Assembly (NCBI GenBank): GCA_964486295.1
Contig: CAZAMF010000005.1
Coordinates: 120,864-184,863, forward strand
DNA length: 64,000 bases
Source: CALBZG01 sp964486295
GTDB lineage: Bacteria; Bacillota; Clostridia; Peptostreptococcales; Anaerovoracaceae
Direction: 5' to 3'
Each line of letters starts with the position of its first letter. Position 1 is the stretch's first letter. A model generated the notes under the pieces. The model was not told the DNA's origin. It saw nothing but the letters and a program-made list of their open reading frames with translations, and did no database searches. Positions 1-7,346 of the stretch are shown piece by piece. The position numbers were made by a program, and so were the translations under genes.

Positions 1-215
1 GGGATCCCGCCGGGCAAAACGATCATGCTGCACTTTTTGTAATCGGCTTCCTCATACAAAATATCCGCAAGCACGGTAATTCCGCTTCTGCCTGTAACTT
101 CACGGCTGTCGGTAACAGACACGGTTTGCACTTCAATATTGCCTCTTCTCAGAACATCCACAATTGTTACCGCTTCGATTTCTTCTACGCCGGTGGCCAA
201 ATGTACGTATACCAT
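1..215 (-). CDS. DJ-1/PfpI (ThiJ/YajL-like) family protein, N-terminal part
   Basis: Partial gene running off the left edge; about 71 N-terminal residues are visible. It starts with MVYVHLATGVEEIEAV, has a beta-alpha repeat with VDVLRRG, and reaches LPGGIP, the usual DJ-1/PfpI order before the nucleophile-elbow cysteine. That cysteine lies outside the window. The ATG follows a GGAGGTGC ribosome site. Family members are small cytoplasmic deglycase, chaperone or amidotransferase-like proteins, so the exact function cannot be assigned. It is divergent from the mogA-like gene, with 77 bases between the starts. Family sure, role unknown. Confidence 0.85.
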   Translation of the reverse strand, partial: MVYVHLATGVEEIEAVTIVDVLRRGNIEVQTVSVTDSREVTGRSGITVLADILYEEADYKKCSMIVLPGGI

Positions 216-244
216 AGATGTTGCACCTCCTTCTTATTTATTAT

Positions 245-274
245 ATTATATATTCAATTGACGTTGCATTACAA
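245..274 (-). promoter_or_regulatory. Possible promoter for the DJ-1/PfpI gene
   Basis: On the minus strand a TATAAT (245-250) lies 18 bases from TTGTAA (269-274), upstream of the DJ-1-like start at 215. The -35 is weak, so this is only a plausible assignment. Confidence 0.35.
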
Positions 275-292
275 CTATTATGGAGGCGTAAA

Positions 293-787
293 ATGTACAA
301 GGTCGGAATCATAACAGCCAGTGACAAAGGATATGCCGGATTAAGAGAAGATCTGTCAGGACCGGCTATCATTGATATCCTAAGGAAAAACGATGATTTC
401 TGGGATAAGGAATATATCATCCTGCCTGACAATCAAAGCATGCTGGAAACGACAATGAAAGCCTGGGCAGATGAGCTGAATCTGGATCTGATCCTGACTA
501 CCGGAGGCACCGGCTTTTCGCATCGGGATGTGACCCCACAGGCAACTCTCAATGTGATCGATAAAAGAGCCCCCGGAATACCGGAGGCCATGAGATATCT
601 TTCCCTTCAGATAACACCAAGAGCAATGCTTTCCAGAGCCGAGGCCGGGATTCGGGGAAACACCCTGATCATCAATTTGCCGGGCAGCCCAAAAGCTATT
701 GCAGAAACACTTGAATACATTCTTCCTTCGGTCAAACACGGTCTGGATATTTTGCTCGACCATGACAGCGAATGCGCAAGACCATAA
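293..787 (+). CDS. MogA/MoaB-family molybdopterin-binding protein
   Basis: A 164-residue cytoplasmic protein of the MogA/MoaB fold, which in molybdenum cofactor synthesis adenylylates molybdopterin before metal insertion. Visible signatures are the start MYKVGIITASDKGY, the binding loop TTGGTGFSHRDVTPQA (about residues 77-92) and the late NLPGSPKA segment. I placed the start at the ATG at 293 because TGGAGGCG lies directly before it; a longer frame from 218 has no ribosome site and no homology. No other moa/moe gene is visible. Some MoaB-like proteins act outside Moco synthesis, so the exact step is uncertain. Confidence 0.9.
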   Translation: MYKVGIITASDKGYAGLREDLSGPAIIDILRKNDDFWDKEYIILPDNQSMLETTMKAWADELNLDLILTTGGTGFSHRDVTPQATLNVIDKRAPGIPEAMRYLSLQITPRAMLSRAEAGIRGNTLIINLPGSPKAIAETLEYILPSVKHGLDILLDHDSECARP

Positions 788-807
788 GTAGAACTTCTTC
801 ATCAGCC

Positions 808-1734
808 TCAGCGTTCTTCCCTGAAATACGGGTTGCTCAGATCAGCAGGAGGCTGATTTTCTTTTCCTTTTTTATGAGAGCTTAAAACCACGATCACAAT
901 AGTTGCAACATAAGGGATCATATCTACCAGATACTGCGATATGGAAAACCCCATTGCCTGGAGCCGCAGCCCGAGAATGCTCAACCCGCCGAAAAGGATG
1001 GCGCCAAGCAAGGCTCTGACAGGATTCCAGGATGCAAAGATAACCAGCGCTACCGCGATCCATCCACGTCCGTTTACCACATCCGCCTGCCAGATCGGAA
1101 CTCTGACCAGCGCCAGATATGCTCCGCCCAAGCCGCAGAGTGCTCCTCCGACAAGGATGTGCACATATTTGTATAATTCAACATTGATGCCCGATGCATC
1201 CGCTGATGAAGCGCTCTCTCCCACCGCCCTGAGATTCATTCCCATTCTGGTTTTAAACAGATAGATCGACGCTATAATCACTATCAGATATGCGATATAA
1301 ACGAATATATCCTGCCTAAAGAAAACAGGTCCGATAAAAGGGATGTCCCCCAAAAGCGGAATAGTTCTCTTGGCAAAGAATGCGCCGACATTCTCCGGGA
1401 CCATCGATCCCAGCATCGGCTGGCCGACAAAGCTGGCAAATCCTGTTCCGAATATCGTAAGCGTCAGCCCTACCACCGTCTGGTTTGCTCTGAGTCCCAC
1501 GGTCAAAACCGCAAAAATAAGCGCGCCTCCGGCGCCGGCGGCAATTGCGCCCAGCAATGCCACGTAAGGATTCCCTGTGTTTAAACCGGCCATAAATCCT
1601 ATGACAGCACCCATCAGCATCATTCCTTCGACTCCCAGATTGAGGAGCCCTGCTTTCTCAGTAATGATCTCTCCCACCGTGGCAAAAATCAATGGAGTCG
1701 CAGCTACTATGCAAGTCGCGAGAAACCCTTCCAT
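808..1734 (-). CDS. Bmp-associated nucleoside ABC transporter permease 2 (NupQ/YufQ-like)
   Basis: A 308-residue inner-membrane permease of the branched-chain-amino-acid/Bmp permease superfamily, with roughly eight or more hydrophobic segments. Diagnostic segments are GEIITEKAGLLNLGVEGMM near the N terminus (residues 22-40) and the VGESASSADASGIN loop that contacts the ATPase. It is the last gene of the binding-protein, ATPase, permease, permease operon. Its ATG shares a base with the stop of the upstream permease (TAATG), so the two are translationally coupled. Families with this order import nucleosides, mostly guanosine, inosine and uridine; the substrate here is inferred from xpt next door. 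Confidence 0.92.
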   Translation of the reverse strand: MEGFLATCIVAATPLIFATVGEIITEKAGLLNLGVEGMMLMGAVIGFMAGLNTGNPYVALLGAIAAGAGGALIFAVLTVGLRANQTVVGLTLTIFGTGFASFVGQPMLGSMVPENVGAFFAKRTIPLLGDIPFIGPVFFRQDIFVYIAYLIVIIASIYLFKTRMGMNLRAVGESASSADASGINVELYKYVHILVGGALCGLGGAYLALVRVPIWQADVVNGRGWIAVALVIFASWNPVRALLGAILFGGLSILGLRLQAMGFSISQYLVDMIPYVATIVIVVLSSHKKGKENQPPADLSNPYFREER

Positions 1735-2816
1735 TATGCCGCCTCCTTTCGATTCATGCGCAAACGTTGTCCCGGCAATACTTTATATTGCAGGAAAAAT
1801 TCGCTGCCGATGACAAAGAACAGGATAATCCCCTGTACAACATTGGAAACTGCACTGGGTACATTCAACGCGATCTGGATGTATGCACCGCCCTGTATCA
1901 GAACAGCGAAGATCACGCATACAAACAGGACCGCTATGGCATTCAGTCTGGCGAGCCAGGCCGTTATTATTGCAGTAAATCCATAGCCACCGGAAATCCC
2001 CACGGATAGAGTCTTCTCAACTGCGGCGGACTGGATCATGCCGGTCAGACCGCAAAGCCCTCCGGAAATCAGCATGGAAATGATAATGATCCTATTGATA
2101 TTCATGCCTGCATATCGGGCAGTGTCGATACTTTCTCCCACAACGGCAATTTCGTATCCTTTTTTTGTATACTTCATGAAGAAATAGATCAGCCCAACAC
2201 AAAGCAAAGCGATGATCCAGCCTGCATGCACACCCAACACATTCGGCAGCAGAGCCTGCTCCGGATATGGCGCGATTTTCGGGAACCCTTTCGCTGCAGG
2301 ATCCATCCATGCCTGATATTGAAGATAGGTAACAAATTTTATGGCTACATAGTTCATCATCAGGGTGAAAATCGTTTCATTGGTACCCATCTTTGCTTTG
2401 AAGATCGCAGGGATAAGTGCCCACACAGCCCCACCGATGATGGATGCCAGCGCCATGAGCAAAAGAGTGAGAGCTCTTGGCATTTCAGGCAAAAAGAGCG
2501 CCACATACGCGGCAGCAAAGGCTCCCATCATAATCTGCCCTTCACCGCCGATGTTCCAGAACTTCATCTTGAAAGCTACGAGAATCCCCAGAGATGTAAT
2601 AATCAAAGGAACTGCTTTAATTACAGTCTGTTTGATGCGCATCTCAGATCCGATGGCGCCCTCAATAATGGTTTTAAAGATCTCGATCGGATTCAAGCCG
2701 AAAATCATCAGGATCAATCCGGCAAAAACCAGAGAAAGGATGATTGCCGCAATTCGGATGATCCACTCCTTTTTACGCGGAAGGTCGTCACGTTTTGCTA
2801 GTCTGAATAAGTTCAT
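1734..2816 (-). CDS. Bmp-associated nucleoside ABC transporter permease 1 (NupP/YufP-like)
   Basis: A 360-residue permease with about ten hydrophobic stretches. Recognisable segments are FWNIGGEGQIMMGAF (about residues 85-99), GTNETIFTLMMNYVAIK, and the cytoplasmic coupling loop VGESIDTARYAGMN. I chose the ATG at 2816 (MNLFRLAKRDD) because it overlaps the ATPase stop codon as ATGA; an upstream in-frame extension to 2924 lies inside the ATPase gene and has no homology. It should form a heterodimeric channel with the following permease, energised by the two-domain ATPase. No defect is visible. Confidence 0.92.
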   Translation of the reverse strand: MNLFRLAKRDDLPRKKEWIIRIAAIILSLVFAGLILMIFGLNPIEIFKTIIEGAIGSEMRIKQTVIKAVPLIITSLGILVAFKMKFWNIGGEGQIMMGAFAAAYVALFLPEMPRALTLLLMALASIIGGAVWALIPAIFKAKMGTNETIFTLMMNYVAIKFVTYLQYQAWMDPAAKGFPKIAPYPEQALLPNVLGVHAGWIIALLCVGLIYFFMKYTKKGYEIAVVGESIDTARYAGMNINRIIIISMLISGGLCGLTGMIQSAAVEKTLSVGISGGYGFTAIITAWLARLNAIAVLFVCVIFAVLIQGGAYIQIALNVPSAVSNVVQGIILFFVIGSEFFLQYKVLPGQRLRMNRKEAA

Positions 2817-4342
2817 TGGGCACTGACCTCCTCCTCGATACGGCTTGAGCCTGTCATGAGTAAACCGATTTCTTCTTTGGTAACATTGTCCGGGTCCACA
2901 ATGCCTGTCACTTTTCCATGACACATGACCATGATCCGATCACAAAGATCCATCAGCACATCCAGATCCTCACCGACAAACAGTACTCCGGCACCGGACG
3001 CCTTTTGCGAATTCAGGAGCTCATAAATTTTATAGGATGCGCCAATATCAAGACCACGAACAGGGTATGCGGTAATCAGGACCTTTGGATTTGAGTCGAT
3101 CTCCCTTCCCAGCAGGACTTTCTGTATGTTCCCGCCCGAAAGTTTTTTGACCTGTGTATATATGCTGGGAGTCTGTATGTCGAGGGACTCCACGATCTTT
3201 CTGGCTTTGGCGGTGCTCGTCCCTCTTTTCAGGAGGATGCCGGGCTGATTCTGATAATCTTTTAAGACAATATTATGGACAATATCCATGCTTCCGACGA
3301 GACCCATGCCGAGTCTGTCTTCCGGTATGAAACCCATCCTGATCCCTAAACGGATAATATCTCTGGGCGTCTTTCCGACAATGTTGTCCCCTTCAAAAAA
3401 TATTCTTCCTTTAGTGGACGGGATGAGTCCGGCAATGACTTCACAAAGCTCCTTCTGACCGCTGTTTGCGACACCGGCCACTCCAAGTATTTCGTAATTG
3501 CTCAACGTGAAGCTCACTTCTTCCAGGGCATTTTTCCCTTCCCGATCCTTCAATGTGACTGAATCCATGGCCAGCAGCGGACGATTGCCGGTAAACTTTT
3601 CTTTGTGTATATCAAGATCCACTTTTTTACCGACCATCATTTCAATCAGAGCAGGAACTTCCACTTCACTGGTCGATACCGTTCCAATGGTTCTGCCTTT
3701 TCGCAATATTGTAATTCGGTCCGAGATCTCCATGACCTCATTCAGCTTGTGCGTAATGATGATGACAGCACAACCCTGATCCTTCATGTTTCTGATGATC
3801 TGGAAAAGCTTCTTGATTTCCTGTGGTGTCAGTACAGCGGTCGGTTCGTCCATAATCAGGATTTTTGCACCCCTATACAGTACTTTAACGATTTCAAGAG
3901 TCTGCTTCTCCCCAACCGACATATCGTAGACCTTCTTGTCCGGATCGACATCAAGGCCATATTGGTCTGAGATTTCTTTGACTTTTTGTGCAAGGGCCTT
4001 TTCCTTTAAGAAAAAGCTGGTCGGCTGTCCGATAATGATATTCTCTTTTGCATTCAATACATCTATCAGCTTGAAGTGCTGATGGATCATGCCGATGCCC
4101 ATTTTAATGGATTCCTTCGGAGATCCGAAGCTGACTTGTTCGCCGAAAACAAAAATTTCACCATCATCCGGCTGATAGATCCCCGACAGCATATTCATCA
4201 GCGTGCTTTTACCGGCTCCATTTTCTCCAAGCAATGCATGAACTTCACCGGCCATTACGGACAGGTTAACTGCCTCGTTGGCCTTCAAAGTCCCGAAAGA
4301 CTTGGATATTCCTCTCATTTCTATTGCATTCTGCTCCTGCAC
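2813..4342 (-). CDS. Nucleoside ABC transporter ATP-binding protein, two ABC domains (NupO/YufO-like)
   Basis: A 509-residue fused double ATPase of the sugar/nucleoside importer type. The first domain has Walker A GENGAGKST, a degenerate signature MSVGEKQ and Walker B ILIMDEPTAVL. The second has the diverged P-loop GVANSGQKEL, signature LSGGNIQKV and LITAYPVRGLDIGA in place of Walker B. Such asymmetry is normal in this family, where one site hydrolyses ATP. I prefer a GTG start at 4342 (VQEQNAIEMRGISK) since GGAGGAAG sits just upstream; the ATG at 4375 would place its start before that site. The stop overlaps the permease start. Confidence 0.92.
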   Translation of the reverse strand: MQEQNAIEMRGISKSFGTLKANEAVNLSVMAGEVHALLGENGAGKSTLMNMLSGIYQPDDGEIFVFGEQVSFGSPKESIKMGIGMIHQHFKLIDVLNAKENIIIGQPTSFFLKEKALAQKVKEISDQYGLDVDPDKKVYDMSVGEKQTLEIVKVLYRGAKILIMDEPTAVLTPQEIKKLFQIIRNMKDQGCAVIIITHKLNEVMEISDRITILRKGRTIGTVSTSEVEVPALIEMMVGKKVDLDIHKEKFTGNRPLLAMDSVTLKDREGKNALEEVSFTLSNYEILGVAGVANSGQKELCEVIAGLIPSTKGRIFFEGDNIVGKTPRDIIRLGIRMGFIPEDRLGMGLVGSMDIVHNIVLKDYQNQPGILLKRGTSTAKARKIVESLDIQTPSIYTQVKKLSGGNIQKVLLGREIDSNPKVLITAYPVRGLDIGASYKIYELLNSQKASGAGVLFVGEDLDVLMDLCDRIMVMCHGKVTGIVDPDNVTKEEIGLLMTGSSRIEEEVSAQ

Positions 4343-4366
4343 TATACTTCCTCCATATACGGTATA

Positions 4367-4394
4367 AGGGGACAATCAAAAATGAATGTCCCCT
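4367..4394 (-). repeat. Intercistronic hairpin between binding-protein and ATPase genes
   Basis: A perfect 8-bp inverted repeat, AGGGGACA (4367-4374) and TGTCCCCT (4387-4394), with a 12-base loop, lies between the lipoprotein stop and the ATPase start. No T-run follows in the transcribed direction, so it looks like an mRNA-stabilising or partial attenuating hairpin that raises binding-protein dose over ATPase and permeases. Confidence 0.6.
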
Positions 4395-4442
4395 GCTCCG
4401 TAGCGTCAGTTTTTAATTTCTTTCGTTGGTCCGCAAATCTGT

Positions 4443-5534
4443 TTAGTTTGCTCCCTTGACCAGTCCGGTGATCTGCCAGATTTCTTCCAGAGACATCGTC
4501 TGGCCTTCTTCGCACATTACAGTGCCATCATTATATTCGATGTAGCCGGAGAATGGTTTGAGAGTTCCGGCTATGATTTCTGCTTTCTTGGCGTTGACCA
4601 GATCCTGAACATCTGCAGGTACAAGATCCGTCATTGGTGCCAGGTCAACGTACCCGTCAGCCATCGTTCCGTAATAATTTTCAGGGACGAAAGTACCATC
4701 CATGACCTTCTGTATGCGGTCGATCAGATATACTTCGTGATGCCAGATCGGAGCCGTGAGGAACGCTTCCGGAGCAACATTGTTTGCAAAGTTGTATCCG
4801 ATGGAATATGCGCCGCCCGCTGCCGCAGCCAACTGCGGACCTGTGGTATCGCAATGCTGAGCGATGATATCACATCCAGCTGCAACCAATTCGTCGCCGG
4901 CTGCTCTTTCCTTCTCAGGATCATACCAGCTGTTGATATATACTACTTTAACCTGGACGTCCGGATTCACAGACTGTGCGCCCAGTGTGAATGCGTTGAT
5001 TCCGATGTTGACTTCTGTATACGGATATGCCGCTACATATCCGAGAAGATTCGATTCGGTCATGCTGCCGGCAATAATACCGGAAAGGTATCTTGGGTCC
5101 TCGATGGCGCCGAAATAATTTTCGAAGTTCTTGTCATTGCTCTTATTGCCGGAGAAATGCAGGAACACGATATCATCATATTCGCCGGAGTTTGCCAGTT
5201 CATCCATAGCATCCATGAAGCCATAGCTGGTTGCAACAATTACTTTGCATCCCTGGTCAATCAGGTTCAGAGCAGCATCTTTGGAAGCCTGGATGTCGGT
5301 GTCATCAACGCCTTCAATGTAAGCTGTCTCAACTTTACCGTCAAAATATTTTTCCATTGCTTTTGTGCCTTCATGATGGGCCTGCGTAAAACCGCCGTCG
5401 TTGATCACGCCGATATAGATGAATCCAACCTTCAAAGCAGGTTCGGTCGCAGTTTCTTTGTCCTCAGTGCCGCCACAAGCCGCAAAACTGAAAACAAGAG
5501 CCAATGTCAATAAAATTGCCAAGACTTTTTTCAT
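4443..5534 (-). CDS. BMP-family nucleoside-binding lipoprotein
   Basis: A 363-residue solute-binding protein of the Bmp family (PnrA/NupN-like). It has a lipoprotein signal (MKKVLAILLTLALVFSFAAC) with the acylated cysteine at residue 20 and an acidic linker after it. The mature part begins VGFIYIGVINDGGFTQAHH, the typical Bmp opening, and contains the ligand segments IEGVDDTDIQ and AAYPYTEVNIGINAF. It should be tethered outside the membrane and deliver nucleosides to the permeases downstream. The ATG follows AAAAGGAGAAG. It is the first gene of the operon; PurR-box-like sequence lies about 140 bases upstream. Confidence 0.93.
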   Translation of the reverse strand: MKKVLAILLTLALVFSFAACGGTEDKETATEPALKVGFIYIGVINDGGFTQAHHEGTKAMEKYFDGKVETAYIEGVDDTDIQASKDAALNLIDQGCKVIVATSYGFMDAMDELANSGEYDDIVFLHFSGNKSNDKNFENYFGAIEDPRYLSGIIAGSMTESNLLGYVAAYPYTEVNIGINAFTLGAQSVNPDVQVKVVYINSWYDPEKERAAGDELVAAGCDIIAQHCDTTGPQLAAAAGGAYSIGYNFANNVAPEAFLTAPIWHHEVYLIDRIQKVMDGTFVPENYYGTMADGYVDLAPMTDLVPADVQDLVNAKKAEIIAGTLKPFSGYIEYNDGTVMCEEGQTMSLEEIWQITGLVKGAN

Positions 5535-5668
5535 TTTGAACTTCTCCTTTTAATATTTGATTTTTACAACACATAATATATTAATCACAAATCAATTATA
5601 TACTGCCTTTTTCATCAGTAAAGCAAAGGGGCCGATATTTTGCCATTTTTTTTGCTTAAAAAACAATA

Positions 5669-5691
5669 ACGTTCGTTATATTCCGAACTTT
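5669..5691 (-). promoter_or_regulatory. PurBox-like inverted elements upstream of the nucleoside ABC operon
   Basis: TATTCCGAACTTT (5679-5691) fits the Gram-positive PurBox pattern AWWWCCGAACWWT except for its first base. An inverted partial copy, AACGTTCG (5669-5676 on the plus strand), lies 8 bases from it, core to core. Published pairs usually have wider spacing, so this is a candidate site for a PurR-type regulator, not a firm call. The gene context, nucleoside importer plus xpt, supports it. Confidence 0.35.
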
Positions 5692-5760
5692 GACTGTTGA
5701 TAATTTATTCATTATGCGGAAACGTATTAATCTGGATTTTCTCGGTTTGTTCGGATCCTG

Positions 5761-6333
5761 TTACTTGAACAGGATTTTTCCTTCCGAAATCCTCTCGATA
5801 ATTACAAGCGACTCAACACGGTAGCCCTTTTCCCGAAGCCTTTTTGCTCCGCCCTGGAATTCTTTTTCGATGACCGCACCGATTCCCAGCACTTTGGCCC
5901 CTGCCTGCCTGCAAAGCTCACATAAAGCAGCTGCCGCCTCGCCGTACGCCATGAAGTCATCAATAACCAGCACCCGATCTTCCGGCCCGAGATACTTCTT
6001 CGAAACTCTTAAAGTGGAAACGATCCCTTTGGTAAAAGACTTCGCAGGCGCGCAATAGCATCCTTCTACCAGAGTGTTCGGTGCTCCTTTTTTTGCAAAC
6101 AGCACCGGCGCATAGTCAAAATTCTTAGCTGTTTCACAGGCAATGACGATCCCGCTGGATTCAACCGTTAATATTTTGGTGATTTCACAATCCTCAAAAC
6201 GCTTTTTAAATTCCTTACCGAGATCCTCCATGAATTTAACGTCGATCTGATGATTTAAAAATTGATCGACTCTAAGGATGTCAGTTCCTATAGCTTGGCC
6301 TTCCGCCATTATTTTTTCTTTTAATGACTCCAT
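5761..6333 (-). CDS. xpt: Xanthine phosphoribosyltransferase
   Basis: A 190-residue cytoplasmic type I phosphoribosyltransferase that makes XMP from xanthine and PRPP in purine salvage. Family marks are the start MESLKEKIMAEGQ, LRVDQFLNHQID, the substrate loop SSGIVIA and the PRPP-binding motif VLVIDDFMAYGEAA (about residues 128-141). Length fits the family. ATG follows AGGAGAAG. It lies 226 bases upstream of the nucleoside importer operon on the same strand; together they suggest uptake and salvage of purines. I looked for the purine riboswitch that precedes xpt in Bacillus and did not find one. Confidence 0.95.
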   Translation of the reverse strand: MESLKEKIMAEGQAIGTDILRVDQFLNHQIDVKFMEDLGKEFKKRFEDCEITKILTVESSGIVIACETAKNFDYAPVLFAKKGAPNTLVEGCYCAPAKSFTKGIVSTLRVSKKYLGPEDRVLVIDDFMAYGEAAAALCELCRQAGAKVLGIGAVIEKEFQGGAKRLREKGYRVESLVIIERISEGKILFK

Positions 6334-6394
6334 TCACTTCTCCTAAACGAAAATATTGATTGGTATATTTTGCATACACAAAGCGAGCTTTTGT

Positions 6395-6400
6395 ATTATA
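6395..6400 (-). promoter_or_regulatory. Probable -10 element for xpt
   Basis: A TGATATAAT extended -10 sits about 62 bases upstream of the xpt start on the minus strand. No good -35 is visible. Confidence 0.35.
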
Positions 6401-6467
6401 TCATTTTTATTTCGATGTTTCTCTGATTAATATTTAAATTATTAAACAAAAAATCAAAATCAGCATA

Positions 6468-6497
6468 TTGCATTGAACTGATCTATTGTGTTATAAT
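6468..6497 (+). promoter_or_regulatory. Promoter of the tRNA-Leu gene
   Basis: TTGCAT (6468-6473) and TATAAT (6492-6497) are separated by 18 bases and end 27 bases before the tRNA. Confidence 0.6.
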
Positions 6498-6524
6498 TTG
6501 ACTTGCATTTGCGAAAACAGATTT

Positions 6525-6611
6525 GCGGATATGGCGGAATTGGCAGACGCGCACGGTTCAGGTCCGTGTGAGGGCAACTTCATGAAGGTTCAAATCCTTT
6601 TATCCGCACCA
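6525..6611 (+). tRNA. tRNA-Leu, anticodon CAG
   Basis: An 87-base class II tRNA. The acceptor stem pairs GCGGATA with TATCCGC; discriminator A and an encoded CCA end follow. The anticodon stem CACGG/CCGTG encloses loop TTCAGGT, giving anticodon CAG, which reads CUG. A long variable arm and T-arm loop GTTCAAATC are present. It is a single-gene transcript with its own promoter and terminator. Confidence 0.96.
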
Positions 6612-6620
6612 TAGTACAAC

Positions 6621-6657
6621 AAAAGCCTTAGAGTTTCAATACTTCTAAGGCTTTTTT
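6621..6657 (+). terminator. Rho-independent terminator after tRNA-Leu
   Basis: AAAGCCTTAGA pairs with TCTAAGGCTTT around a 10-base loop and is followed by a T-run, 10 bases after the tRNA. Confidence 0.9.
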
Positions 6658-6708
6658 CATATCCACAATGTTTTGTCGTCTGCTTCCTGATTATGCTTTA
6701 TCATACAT

Positions 6709-6888
6709 TCATGCTTTGATCAATTTTTCCTCGCCTTCCTCATCCCTTACAACTTCATATTCTATTTCTTGTAAAGCATCTGGGGTGCCTTCTATTTCAG
6801 CCAGTTCCTCTATTCCTTCTCTATAAAAATCCTCTTCCATCTGCAAGGCTATCTTCTGCCATTTTCTTGGCAAATCTGCGTATTTCAT
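6709..6888 (-). CDS. Small acidic hypothetical protein
   Basis: A 59-residue protein, MKYADLPRKWQKIALQMEED at its start and rich in Glu, with no membrane segment or signal. The start is the ATG preceded by AAAGGAGGTTTACC; an in-frame ATG 18 bases upstream would place its codons over that site. I do not recognise the family. The strong ribosome site and protein-like composition support a real gene. It stands alone between tRNA-Leu and the monooxygenase-like gene. Confidence 0.6.
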   Translation of the reverse strand: MKYADLPRKWQKIALQMEEDFYREGIEELAEIEGTPDALQEIEYEVVRDEEGEEKLIKA

Positions 6889-6976
6889 GGTAAACCTCCT
6901 TTTCACTGATCACTCTATCTGCCTTTTAATTTTTTTACCCCTTTTCGCAATTCTTTAATCGTGCAGTCGGAGAGTC

Positions 6977-7264
6977 TTACAGAACCTCCTTACAGGTGGC
7001 TAAATCAGGCTTACACGCCAGCGCCTCGGCAAAGTTCTTGGAAGACGTTTTAAAATGAGGAGAATGCATATGCTGCTGGAGTCCCTCCTCGCTCTGCCAT
7101 TCTTCCACCGTATAGTAGATGTTTTCATTCTTCAGGTCCTGATATAAATTATAAGAAATACAAGCCGCTTCTTTTCGGCTTTCATTTGTCAATTCTTTAA
7201 ACACCTCTTCAAACATCTGATTTGTGCCCGGTTTAACGGTTAGTTTGGCGATGACCTTTACCAT
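6977..7264 (-). CDS. Antibiotic-biosynthesis-monooxygenase (ABM) domain protein
   Basis: A 95-residue single-domain protein of the dimeric alpha+beta barrel ABM family (YgiN-like quinol monooxygenases). Visible family pattern: VIAKLTVKPGT at the first strand, ESRKEAACISYNLYQD, the YYTVEEWQSEEGLQQHMHSPHF helix-strand region and a C-terminal helix. The cytoplasmic members act on quinones or as heme-degrading-like enzymes without added cofactor; substrate here is unknown. ATG follows GAGAGGAG. Monocistronic as far as can be seen. Confidence 0.85.
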   Translation of the reverse strand: MVKVIAKLTVKPGTNQMFEEVFKELTNESRKEAACISYNLYQDLKNENIYYTVEEWQSEEGLQQHMHSPHFKTSSKNFAEALACKPDLATCKEVL

Positions 7265-7346
7265 GATTTTGCTCCTCTCTCAATATCATTTGATCAGTTA
7301 TTAAATATAAGTAATACAATATACTTATACACCTTGAGGGGGCCCT

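Noticed and set aside
4737..5513. 258-codon frame opposite the Bmp lipoprotein gene
   Set aside because: Antisense shadow of a well-conserved gene; composition unlike a protein and no start signals.
5752..5776. 8-bp hairpin ATCCTGTT/AACAGGAT over the xpt stop codon as a terminator
   Set aside because: The T-run lies on the plus-strand side, but the only gene ending there is on the minus strand.
6334..6468. Purine riboswitch upstream of xpt
   Set aside because: Looked for the conserved three-way junction loops and found none; only an AT-rich region with a -10 element.
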